A DNA stretch of 14,449 bases from Spirochaetales bacterium (GTDB taxonomy: Bacteria; Spirochaetota; Spirochaetia; ARS1246), in assembly GCA_002688185.1 (NCBI GenBank), contig NZCE01000030.1, positions 1 to 14,449 on the forward strand. The letters are read 5' to 3'. Of the stretch, positions 6,482-13,484 are shown in pieces (the first letter of the stretch is position 1; the number at the start of each line of letters is the position of its first letter). Under the pieces are notes generated by a model that ran no database searches, was not told where the DNA came from, and worked only from the letters and a program-made list of their open reading frames with translations. The position numbers and the translations under genes are program-made.

Positions 6482-7585
6482 ATGGATAAAAAAAAACTCG
6501 GCGTGTTCGCCTCGGGAAACGGGACCAATCTGCAGGCGATTATCAACGCCTGTGACTCAGGTGTGCTGCCTGCCGAGGTGTCGCTGATTATCAGTAACAA
6601 TTCGACCTCGGGTGCTCTGGAACGAGGGAGAAATCACGGAATACATAGGCTGCATCTGAGCACTAGAGCCCATCCGGATTCAGATGAGCTCGATCAAGCT
6701 ATCTATAATGTATTAGTAAGGAATAATATCGAGTTTGTGCTTCTCGCCGGCTATATGAAAAAGCTTGGAAAAAAGGTGCTCTCGGAATTTAGCAATCGTA
6801 TTCTCAATATACATCCGGCGCTTTTGCCAAGGTTCGGCGGAAAGGGAATGTACGGCATCAATGTTCACAGGGCGGTACTTGCGGCAGGAGATGCATTGTC
6901 CGGCGCCACAGTGCATTTAGTGAATGAGCGGTATGATGAAGGCCCCATTCTCAATCAACGAAGCGTTCCCGTGGTTGCGTCCGATACCGCTGAGACGTTG
7001 CAGAGCCGCGTTCTCGGTATTGAGCACACTCTTTATGTGGAGACGATTCAACGCCTGTTGTCGAGGGAGGTGGCGGTCGTTGACCGATATGGACCCGCCG
7101 TTATTCGGCCGGTCGCAGAAGATTGGGAGATCGATGAAGCAGTCAAAACCATACGTCATTCCTTTGAGCCTGTTGCGCGCCGCTTTCATCTCACACGGGA
7201 AAATTGCCCGACTCATCCGAGCTTTCTCGAACGGAATAGACTTGCGATCACGCTGGAGCGCGGAGGGCGTCTCATATCCTGCTATGTTGACGGCAAGATG
7301 ATCGGCTTCTATGCCCTGGAGAAAAGCAGAGACTCCGCAAACGTGATGTACCTCGAGAGACTCTGCGTGCGTCCCGAGAGCCGGCACCGTGGCATTGGAG
7401 CCGCCCTCGTGAACCATTGCTGTACCTTGGCATCAGCGGCCGGTGCTAAAAGAATCTCCATTGGCCTTATCGATGACCATATTGAGCTAAAACGCTGGTA
7501 TCTAAGTCTTAAGTTTATACAGACCGGTACTCGTGATTTTGAGCACCTGCCGTTTACCGTGTGCTTTATGGAGAAAAGCCTTTAG
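6482..7585 (+). CDS. PurN-like formyltransferase fused to GNAT acetyltransferase
   Basis: This 367-residue protein has two domains. Residues 1-205 are phosphoribosylglycinamide formyltransferase (PurN), which transfers formyl from 10-formyl-tetrahydrofolate to GAR in purine synthesis. Visible are the phosphate-binding SGNGTN (11-16), 'NIHPALLPRFGGKGMYG' with catalytic Asn109 and His111, and 'SGATVHLVNERYDEGPI' with catalytic Asp152. These match Asn106, His108 and Asp144 of E. coli PurN, so the domain looks active. Residues about 216-367 are a GNAT N-acyltransferase: motif A 'LERLCVRPESRHRGIGAALV' with the acetyl-CoA loop RHRGIG (301-306), and motif B 'ELKRWYLSLKFIQTG' (335-349). PurN alone is about 200-215 residues, so the GNAT part is extra. 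ATG 6482 is the only usual start before an upstream stop; its ribosome binding site is weak. No other purine gene is nearby. The acyl acceptor is unknown. It may be the cell's PurN or a formyltransferase recruited to another pathway. Confidence 0.9.
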   Translation: MDKKKLGVFASGNGTNLQAIINACDSGVLPAEVSLIISNNSTSGALERGRNHGIHRLHLSTRAHPDSDELDQAIYNVLVRNNIEFVLLAGYMKKLGKKVLSEFSNRILNIHPALLPRFGGKGMYGINVHRAVLAAGDALSGATVHLVNERYDEGPILNQRSVPVVASDTAETLQSRVLGIEHTLYVETIQRLLSREVAVVDRYGPAVIRPVAEDWEIDEAVKTIRHSFEPVARRFHLTRENCPTHPSFLERNRLAITLERGGRLISCYVDGKMIGFYALEKSRDSANVMYLERLCVRPESRHRGIGAALVNHCCTLASAAGAKRISIGLIDDHIELKRWYLSLKFIQTGTRDFEHLPFTVCFMEKSL

Positions 7586-7618
7586 TCCGCGCCTCGGCAG
7601 CGCAGAATCTCGTGGCCT

Positions 7619-7861
7619 TCACAGTAGCGGCAAGCCCATCTTTTGCATGGTGGTGTGAAGCTGACCCGACGGGGACGTACGGCAAGGCTTTTTTGTGCTC
7701 CAGAAATTCGGTGGCTTTAACTTCGCCGAGACAGAGAGCCGTGGCCGAGAAGAACGGAAAGGCCTGATGATCGCTGAAATGAAATAGGCGATGTTTCTCC
7801 GCCGGCCGTTCCTTTCCCTTTTCGCTAAAACGAAGCTTGCAGGTGCAGTGATTTCTGACAT
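7619..7861 (-). CDS. Hypothetical small basic protein, doubtful
   Basis: This 80-residue frame starts at ATG 7861 with GGGAGG six nt upstream, a good ribosome binding site, and lies about 70 nt downstream of a consensus sigma54 promoter on the same strand. It begins MSEITAPASFVLAKRERNGRR and is Arg/Lys/Ser-rich, with no recognisable domain. An overlapping frame on the same strand (7904 to 7566, 112 residues, with several Cys and His) is open over the same stretch and has the more gene-like third-codon bases, but lacks a good start. Either frame could be the real one, they could be parts of one decayed gene, or the transcript may be non-coding. No function is assigned. Confidence 0.25.
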   Translation of the reverse strand: MSEITAPASFVLAKRERNGRRRNIAYFISAIIRPFRSSRPRLSVSAKLKPPNFWSTKKPCRTSPSGQLHTTMQKMGLPLL

Positions 7862-7896
7862 CTTGGTCCTCCCGATACGGTTTGTTTTGAGGCTCT

Positions 7897-7926
7897 GTCA
7901 GCAACAGAACTTCGTCTGTTGCTGAC
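7897..7926 (-). other. Perfect 12-bp stem-loop at predicted 5' end of sigma54 transcript
   Basis: GTCAGCAACAGA (7897-7908) and TCTGTTGCTGAC (7915-7926) are perfectly complementary around a 6-nt loop. On the minus strand it starts only about 5-7 nt after the +1 predicted from the sigma54 site at 7943-7958, so it would form at the extreme 5' end of that RNA. Possible roles are RNA stabilisation, a regulatory RNA, or termination of rightward transcription from the purN-GNAT gene. No T-run follows on the plus strand. Confidence 0.55.
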
Positions 7927-7942
7927 TGCCCGTATACAGTGA

Positions 7943-7958
7943 TGCAAGATGCGTGCCA
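7943..7958 (-). promoter_or_regulatory. Consensus sigma54 (RpoN) promoter
   Basis: The minus strand reads TGGCACGCATCTTGCA, which matches TGGCACR-N4-TTGCW at every defined position, with the exact GG/GC spacing. The predicted start is near 7931-7933, reading left into the hairpin and the small ORF at 7861-7619. A sigma54 activator gene begins its 3' end 260 bases away. That fits local regulation, although the target relation is inference. Confidence 0.75.
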
Positions 7959-8107
7959 GATGACGGGTAAACACGCTACAGAATGTCTTCAAATGTTTTT
8001 GTCTCCCGCGAGCTCTGGTGGCACAAAGGAAAACGGGGAAAGTGTATCTGAAATGAGCTCTGGCGTCTGGTTTAGTAGTGCTTCTAAAAGAAAATCACCA
8101 GAAAAAT

Positions 8108-8146
8108 CTAATTAGCTCCTCTAGCTGTAAAGATTTCGCTAATTAG
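8108..8146. repeat. 9-bp inverted repeat, possible activator site
   Basis: CTAATTAGC (8108-8116) and GCTAATTAG (8138-8146) are perfect inverted copies separated by 21 nt, and each contains the palindrome CTAATTAG. They lie about 175-215 bp upstream of the predicted sigma54 start, within the usual range for enhancer sites. The pair could equally form an RNA hairpin. Confidence 0.4.
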
Positions 8147-8181
8147 TAAAGGGATTTCACGGATAGTTCAGCATCATTAAC

Positions 8182-8212
8182 CCAATATATTGGATGTCCT
8201 CCAAAATATTGG
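8182..8212. promoter_or_regulatory. Twin palindromes CCAA-N4-TTGG, possible enhancer or terminator
   Basis: CCAATATATTGG (8182-8193) and CCAAAATATTGG (8201-8212) are two 12-mers differing at one base, with centres 19 bp apart. The second extends to CTCCAA/TTGGAG (8199-8214). They lie just past the stop of the sigma54 activator gene (8220) and about 255-275 bp upstream of the predicted sigma54 start. They are candidate binding sites for that activator. A weak terminator for the signalling operon is the other reading. Confidence 0.4.
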
Positions 8213-8219
8213 AGTTCCT

Positions 8220-9796
8220 TTATCTCTGGCGCTTGATATTCAACTTTTTCATTCTCGCCTCTAGTGTGGTTGGCTTCATTGCCAGCAGTTCGGCGGCACC
8301 ATCACTTCCTCGCACCTTCCAGCCCGTCATCTCCAGTACTTCAATGATGTGTTCACGGTCCTTTTCTTCTAACGTGGGAATAGATGTAGAGTTTGAAGAA
8401 AGGGAGGAGTTGGAAAGCCAATCTCCCAATTCGAGCTTTTTTCCTCGGCTTATTATCACCGCCCGTTCGACAATATTCTCAAGTTCCCTCACATTGCCCG
8501 GCCAGTCATACGCCTGCAGCGCCATCATGACGTTGCTTGGCACGGCATCTATCGCCTTACCGATTTTAGCGCCGTACTTTTTGATGAAATGTTCCACCAG
8601 CAGAGGGATATCTTCTCCACGTTCCCGCAATGGCGGACATCGAATCGGAAATACATTCAGCCTATAGTAGAGATCTTCACGAAAATCGCCGTTCGCTATC
8701 GCCTGTTCCAGATCCCGGTTCGTGGCAGCCATAACCCGCACGTCCACATTGATAGTGCGCGCGCTTCCCAGCCGCTCGAGCTCACCCTCCTGAAGCACCC
8801 TCAGCAGCTTGGCCTGCAGCTCCAGAGGCAGCTCAGCAATTTCATCCAGGAAAATGGTGCGCCCTCGTCGGCCAGTTCGAAACGTCCGATCCTGCGCCCT
8901 TGCGCTCCCGTAAACGCCCCTTTTTCATGTCCGAATAGCTCGCTTTCGATGAGGTTGGCCGGCAACACCGCGCAGTTCACTTTGACCAACGAGCGGCTTT
9001 TGCGGGCACTGATGCTGTGAATGGCGCGGGCCAGCAGTTCCTTGCCGGTACCGCTTTCGCCGAGAATCAGTACGGTGGCATCGGTCCCGGCGACCTGCTC
9101 GACATTTTCCAGCACTTTTCTGAATTTATCGCTAATACTGATGATTTCTGTGAAATCATGGGACAGCCTAATTTCTTGCTGAAGGTATATGTTTTCCTCC
9201 TGCAGCCGATTCTTTAGCTCTTCGACTTCCTGAAGTGCGTTTTTCAGTTCCGCCGTCCGCTCGGTTACCCGCCCCTCCAGTTTTTCGTTCACCTCCTGGA
9301 GCTCCATCTCTGCCCGTTTCCGCTCGTGAATTTCCTGCTTCAACTGCTCGTTTGACTTTTCAATCTGGAGCAGGTATGAATTTTCTTGGTCGTTCCATTT
9401 TTTCTTTTCTAAGCAAGAGTCCAGCCTGGCTTGCAGAATAGCGGTATTGAATGGCTTGCACAGGTAATCTTCCGCCCCCAGCTCGATGCACCTCACCACG
9501 CTGTCCATCTGGTCCGCAGCCGAAATCACAATGATCGGTATGTGACGCAGAGCGTTGTCGGCCTTCAGACGCTCCATGACCTGATAGCCGTCCATATGCG
9601 GCATTATAATATCCAGCAAGATCAGGTCCGGACCTTCCTCTTTTGCTTTTTGCAAGGCCTCCACACCGTTGAAGGCCTCTAACACCTGGTAACCTTCATG
9701 CAGCAATCGATCGCGCAAAATCCGCACATTCCTTGGAACGTCGTCGACCACGAGGATTTTTGATCGCTCAACCATTTTATTTAATTTCTCATCCAT
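8220..9796 (-). pseudogene. Sigma54-dependent response regulator with 1-base frameshift
   Basis: This NtrC-type activator is split into two frames. Restoring one base gives a protein of about 525 residues. The first frame has a receiver domain (DD about 18-19, phospho-acceptor Asp62 in 'LILLDIIMP', Lys114), then a long coiled-coil signalling helix (about 130-210), then the start of the AAA+ domain with Walker A GESGTGKE (246-253) and the sigma54-contact loop GAFTGA (293-298). After 'GRFELADEG' the frame is lost, near 8856-8866. It resumes in the frame read from 8798 to 8220 with '...LQEGELERLGS', 'VRVMAATNRDLEQAI', 'FREDLYYRLNVFPIRCPPLRERGEDIP', 'WPGNVRELENIVERA', and a Fis-type helix-turn-helix (AAELLAMKPTTLEARMKKL). 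Codons through the gap spell the usual '[21 protein letters not shown]' in the shifted frame, so one base is missing from GGCGCACC. It may be a sequencing error or a true recent mutation. The start is ATG 9796; TTG 9829 is an alternative. Confidence 0.9.
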
Positions 9797-9856
9797 ACTA
9801 TTATGCCGCCCAAAAATGGCGTTTCTCAACCCCGAATCGCGCCCATCTGTTTGCCC

Positions 9857-10225
9857 TCAGCTAAGATACTTCTCTACCTTTTCCAGGAGCATTCTAGGGC
9901 GGAATGGTTTAGTCATATAATCATCGCAACCTGCTTCTAAGGCCTTCCGATCATCGCCACTGAGCGCATAGGAGGTCACGGCGATAATAGGGATGTGTTT
10001 TAAATCAGGGATCGATTTGATCGCTCGGGCGGCTTTGTAGCCTGAAATTTTGGGAAGTTGAATGTCCATCAGAATCACATCCGGCATTTCTCGTAGTGCC
10101 ACCTTAATTGCTTCTTCACCGTTCGTAGCTTCAACAACCTTGTAGCCTCTTTTGCCGAAGAGATCTCGAATAATTCTTCTATTGGCGGCATTGTCCTCGG
10201 CACTTAGGATTGTTTTTTGCGTCAT
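9857..10225 (-). CDS. Single-domain response regulator (CheY/DivK-like)
   Basis: This 122-residue protein is a lone receiver domain with no output domain. Key residues are present: acidic pair Glu10-Asp11 in '[10 protein letters not shown]', phospho-acceptor Asp54 in 'VILMDIQLP', Thr84 in 'IAVTSYA', and Lys106 in 'DDYMTKPF'. ATG 10225 was chosen because AGAGGA lies just upstream and the protein then starts directly at the receiver fold. The longer frame from 10291 lies within the kinase gene. Its ATG overlaps the kinase stop as ATGA, so the two are co-translated and are very probably a cognate pair. With no output domain, it may act as a phosphate shuttle or sink, or by protein contact. The sigma54 response regulator follows after about 60 nt. 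Confidence 0.92.
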   Translation of the reverse strand: MTQKTILSAEDNAANRRIIRDLFGKRGYKVVEATNGEEAIKVALREMPDVILMDIQLPKISGYKAARAIKSIPDLKHIPIIAVTSYALSGDDRKALEAGCDDYMTKPFRPRMLLEKVEKYLS

Positions 10226-11112
10226 TGCTTCCTCTTTGCCGGGAGTGTAAACCAAAACGTCGAACCCGCACCGACTTCTGATTCTGCCCAAATTTCGCCG
10301 CCATGCATCTCTACGAATTTTTTGGCAATGGACAGGCCCAAACCCGATCCCTGTACCTCTCGCTCGATCGAGCTATCAACCTGCTGGAATTCGTCAAAGA
10401 TGTTTTCGAGCTCGCCCTTGGGGATGCCGATACCCGTGTCCGACACCCAGAAGAGAAGATCTTCTTCTTTGGTCTTGGCCCCCATTCTGACTTCACCCTT
10501 TTGAGTGAACTTGATCGCGTTTCCCGCAAGGTTTGACAAAACCTGCGTGACACGCTGAGGGTCGAAAGTGCAAAGAGGCAGCTCCTCGTGAATCTCGGTC
10601 GATATTGCCAGTCCTTTCTCCATTGCCAGAGATGCCAGCCTTCCTATCACGGTTTCGATGCAATCCTCGGCAGCGTTCTCGGAAGGCCGCAACTCCATCC
10701 GGCCGGCTTCTATCTTCGAGATGTCGAGCACGTCATTAATCAATCCCAGCAGATACTCGCCGCTTTTTTGAATCTCCCCAACCACCTCTCGTATCTCCGA
10801 TGCTACTTCCCCGTAGATTCCATCGAGTATCATTTCAGAGAAACCGATGACGGAGTTCATCGGCGTTCGCAGCTCGTGGCTCATGTTGGCGAGGAAATCG
10901 CTCTTTGTGCTGTTGGCGGCCTCCGCCGCTTCCCGCGCCTTTTGCAGCTCTATATTTGTTGTTGCAATCTCCTCGTGCAATGTTTGGAACAACTTGGAAT
11001 TCCTATCGCACCGTGCCTCCAGCAATCTTCGGCTTTTCTCAATTCGCTGCAGACTGTGCCCCAATAACCGGTTTTCTTCACGCAGTTTTTGGATTTGATT
11101 GTCAGCTGACAT
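10222..11112 (-). CDS. Soluble hybrid-type histidine kinase without sensor domain
   Basis: This 296-residue kinase has no transmembrane segment, PAS, GAF or HAMP domain. Residues 1-70 are a predicted coiled coil. The H-box is '[22 protein letters not shown]' with His79. The ATPase domain has the N-box around '[13 protein letters not shown]' (191-203), G1 DTGIGI (225-230), F-box 'FDEFQQVD', and G2 GSGLGL (255-260), ending at '[14 protein letters not shown]'. It resembles the kinase core of hybrid (BarA/ArcB-like) kinases, but without attached sensor or receiver. ATG 11112 overlaps the stop of the upstream FIST gene as TAATG, and its own stop overlaps the response regulator start. This tight coupling suggests that the FIST proteins supply its input and the separate receiver its output (inference). 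Confidence 0.93.
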   Translation of the reverse strand: MSADNQIQKLREENRLLGHSLQRIEKSRRLLEARCDRNSKLFQTLHEEIATTNIELQKAREAAEAANSTKSDFLANMSHELRTPMNSVIGFSEMILDGIYGEVASEIREVVGEIQKSGEYLLGLINDVLDISKIEAGRMELRPSENAAEDCIETVIGRLASLAMEKGLAISTEIHEELPLCTFDPQRVTQVLSNLAGNAIKFTQKGEVRMGAKTKEEDLLFWVSDTGIGIPKGELENIFDEFQQVDSSIEREVQGSGLGLSIAKKFVEMHGGEIWAESEVGAGSTFWFTLPAKRKQ

Positions 11113-12278
11113 TATTCCAAACCAATCAATAGCGTGACAAATGTTCTGGAATGATATCTGGAAGGATTGTAGCGGTTTAAAGGCCCCAGTTCCCCATAGG
11201 TATAAAAGCCCGCTATCGGGAGGTTAGGAAAACTACTCTGCAGAACCTCGTATTCATCTTTTATCCTCGTTCCCAAAATCTCCTTGCGTATCGCACATGA
11301 AAAGCAAAAGGCAACCGACGGTTTAGAGCCGGGGTATTCAGTCAAAGCCGAGTGGACTGACTTTTTTGCCGCTTCAATTATATTATCTCTGGTTGTGTGT
11401 GCTATTTGAACCGTAACTCCTTCGGGAATAACCGATCCAAATGTTATGCTCCCTTTCTCTTCATCATAAGCTTTTATAGAGGGCAAATAGAAGCTTTCTC
11501 GGTCGTCTTCGAAAACTGCTAGCGGATACTCGGTTACGTAAGGTAGATCGATCGGCCAATCGATTTCGCCAATGTAGTATTCGAAGAAATCCGTAGCGGA
11601 CCGATTGCCGATTCTGTAAACGGTGTTCTGATCCGACCGAGTCACTCGTGCTTTTGATCCGACCGGCATCCATCCGTTTTCTGCGCCAAAAGAAAACAAC
11701 AGCCCGCCGGCGAGAAGGAGAAATGGAACAGCATCAGCAAACACTTCATTCTTATAAAACTGATAGGTTACCTTGTGTCTATACTGATCCGCAGCACAAC
11801 CGCCGAAAATCGGAAAATTCTCTCCCAGGCCCTGCTGCAGACCTTCCAGTACGCGATCAGCACGAGCCATCAATCCCTGGGGAGTTACAATGCACAGTTT
11901 TGGCTCCTGACCCAAACTCGATCTTGCTGTTTCGATTGCTTTTTTGAGAGAAGTATAAGGGTCTTCGGAAACTCCTTCTGCCATTCCGGCTTTGAAAGAT
12001 AATTCTTCGGAATAGAAGAGCGTCAGGACTATGGAATCATCAGTAAATCCATGGACCGACGACATTTCACCATCGGTCGTGCATCCGATGAGCTCTATCC
12101 CTGGATACGTCTCATTGATCCTGCCGAGAATCCGTTTAAAATTATGATTAATTCCCGCGAAAAGCATTCCCGCCTGGGGCCGCAGCTCCCCCAGCGTTTC
12201 ACGGGTTTGTTTCAGTACTTCTTCTACCGCAACCTGAGAGTCGAGCTCTGTGCTGTGGGCAATTGCTGTCTGCAGCAT
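11112..12278 (-). CDS. FIST-domain sensory protein (copy 1, kinase-proximal)
   Basis: This 388-residue cytoplasmic protein has FIST N (about 35-220) and FIST C (about 225-375) domains. The family is proposed to bind small ligands such as amino acids and pass the signal to kinases or other partners. Landmarks are '[10 protein letters not shown]' (65-74), '[12 protein letters not shown]' (155-166), '[24 protein letters not shown]' (202-225), 'CFSC' (325-328) and '[11 protein letters not shown]' (357-367). There is no signal peptide or membrane segment. ATG 12278 matches the start of copy 2. It begins 8 nt after the copy 2 stop, and its own stop overlaps the kinase start. The first 43 residues are identical to those of copy 2, while the C-terminal half is much more divergent. 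Confidence 0.92.
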   Translation of the reverse strand: MLQTAIAHSTELDSQVAVEEVLKQTRETLGELRPQAGMLFAGINHNFKRILGRINETYPGIELIGCTTDGEMSSVHGFTDDSIVLTLFYSEELSFKAGMAEGVSEDPYTSLKKAIETARSSLGQEPKLCIVTPQGLMARADRVLEGLQQGLGENFPIFGGCAADQYRHKVTYQFYKNEVFADAVPFLLLAGGLLFSFGAENGWMPVGSKARVTRSDQNTVYRIGNRSATDFFEYYIGEIDWPIDLPYVTEYPLAVFEDDRESFYLPSIKAYDEEKGSITFGSVIPEGVTVQIAHTTRDNIIEAAKKSVHSALTEYPGSKPSVAFCFSCAIRKEILGTRIKDEYEVLQSSFPNLPIAGFYTYGELGPLNRYNPSRYHSRTFVTLLIGLE

Positions 12279-13444
12279 GGGCGCACCTACTCTAAACCTA
12301 TTAGCAGCGTTAAAAAGGTATAATTATGCCTTCTGGAATGCTTGCCCCTATTCAAAGGTCCTATTTCTCCATAGCTATAAAAACCCGTCATAGGAAGATC
12401 TGGGAAATTGCCCTTCAAAACCTGGCATTCTTCTTCAACTCTCGTTCCTAAGATCTCTTTTCGTCCGCAACAGGAAAAACAAATGGCAACCGACGGTTTA
12501 GAGCCGGGATATTCAGTCAGCGCAGAATTGATCGACTTTTCTGCCGCTTCTATGACTTTGTCTCTGGTCGTATGCGATATCTGAACCATAGCACCCTCGG
12601 GAATATTTGCCCCAAAAGTCATGCTTCCTTTCTCTGCATCTGCAGCATGATGCGTAACAGCTGCCAAATAAAAGCTCTCCCCGACGTCCTCAAAAACTGC
12701 CAGCGGAAAACCGTCAAAATCCAAATCGCCTTCTCCAAGATAATGTCTGTAGAAATCTACCGCCGACTGGTTGCCGATTTTGTAAACGGCATTGTGATCC
12801 GCGTGAGTCACTCTTACTTTTTCCCCATCCGGCATCCAGCCGCCTTCAATACCAAAGGAAAACAACAGAGGACCGGCGAACAGCAGAAATGGGACTGCAT
12901 CAGTAAACACCTTTTTGCCATGAAATTGATATGTTTTTTGGAATCTGTACTGGTCCCCGGCGTTGCCCCCGAAAATCGGAAAAGTCTCTCCCAGGCCCTG
13001 CTGCAGGCCATCGACGACGCGATTAGCACGAGCCATCATTCCCCTGGGAGTTACAATGCACAGTTTTGGCTCTTGACCCAAACTCGATCTTGCTGTTTCG
13101 ATTGCTTTTTTGAGAGAAGTATAAGGGTCTTGGGAAATCCCTTCAGCCACTCCGGCTTTGAAAGCCAATTCTTCGGAATGGAAGAGCGTCAGGACTATGG
13201 AATCATCGGCAAATCCATGGGCCGACGACATTTCACCATCGGTGGTGCACCCGATGAGCTCAATTCCCGGATACGTCTCATTGATCCTTCCGAGAATCTG
13301 GTCAAAATCATGATCGATTCCCGCAAAGAGCATTCCCGCCTGGGGCCGCAGCTCCCCCAGCGTTTCACGGGTTTGTTTCAATACTTCTTCTACCGCAACC
13401 TGAGAGTCGAGCTCTGTGCTGTGGGCAATTGCCGTTTGCAGCAT
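12151..13444. repeat. Tandem gene duplication with near-identical 5' ends
   Basis: The first 128 coding bases of FIST copy 1 (12151-12278) and copy 2 (13317-13444) differ at only 5 positions by my direct comparison. A further block encoding the middle of FIST N (around 11885-12130 and 13050-13290) is also very similar. Similarity falls off clearly in the FIST C part. Copy 3 is more distant throughout. Confidence 0.85.
12287..13444 (-). CDS. FIST-domain sensory protein (copy 2)
   Basis: This 385-residue paralogue of its neighbours has the same FIST N / FIST C layout: '[14 protein letters not shown]', 'FPIFGGNAGDQYRF', 'GWMPDGEKVRVTHADHNAVYKIGN', '[14 protein letters not shown]', 'GFYSYGEIGPL'. 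ATG 13444 is preferred over GTG 13450 because AAGGAG lies 5 nt before the ATG. Differences from copy 1 cluster in the FIST C part, where there is also a length change near 'YLGEGDLDFDGFPLAVFED', consistent with different ligand preference. It is the middle gene of three in tandem. Confidence 0.92.
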   Translation of the reverse strand: MLQTAIAHSTELDSQVAVEEVLKQTRETLGELRPQAGMLFAGIDHDFDQILGRINETYPGIELIGCTTDGEMSSAHGFADDSIVLTLFHSEELAFKAGVAEGISQDPYTSLKKAIETARSSLGQEPKLCIVTPRGMMARANRVVDGLQQGLGETFPIFGGNAGDQYRFQKTYQFHGKKVFTDAVPFLLFAGPLLFSFGIEGGWMPDGEKVRVTHADHNAVYKIGNQSAVDFYRHYLGEGDLDFDGFPLAVFEDVGESFYLAAVTHHAADAEKGSMTFGANIPEGAMVQISHTTRDKVIEAAEKSINSALTEYPGSKPSVAICFSCCGRKEILGTRVEEECQVLKGNFPDLPMTGFYSYGEIGPLNRGKHSRRHNYTFLTLLIGLE

Positions 13445-13484
13445 GTTCACTCCTTTCCGGCAGGAAATTAGCGGAAGCCGAAAG

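Larger units (their letters stand above)
7586..8219. other. 634-base stretch without a recognised gene
   Basis: No protein family is recognised on either strand. The left part (7586-7904) has open frames on the minus strand, discussed separately. The right part (7930-8219) is AT-richer and holds regulatory-looking structure: a consensus sigma54 promoter (7943-7958), a 12-bp hairpin (7897-7926), a 9-bp inverted repeat (8108-8146) and twin palindromes (8182-8212). The 9-mer GAGCTCTGG also occurs twice between about 8010 and 8065. Confidence 0.6.

Noticed and set aside
12572..13471. Plus-strand open frame of 299 codons
   Set aside because: It lies entirely opposite FIST copy 2, which has clear domain motifs. 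The frame is an antisense shadow.
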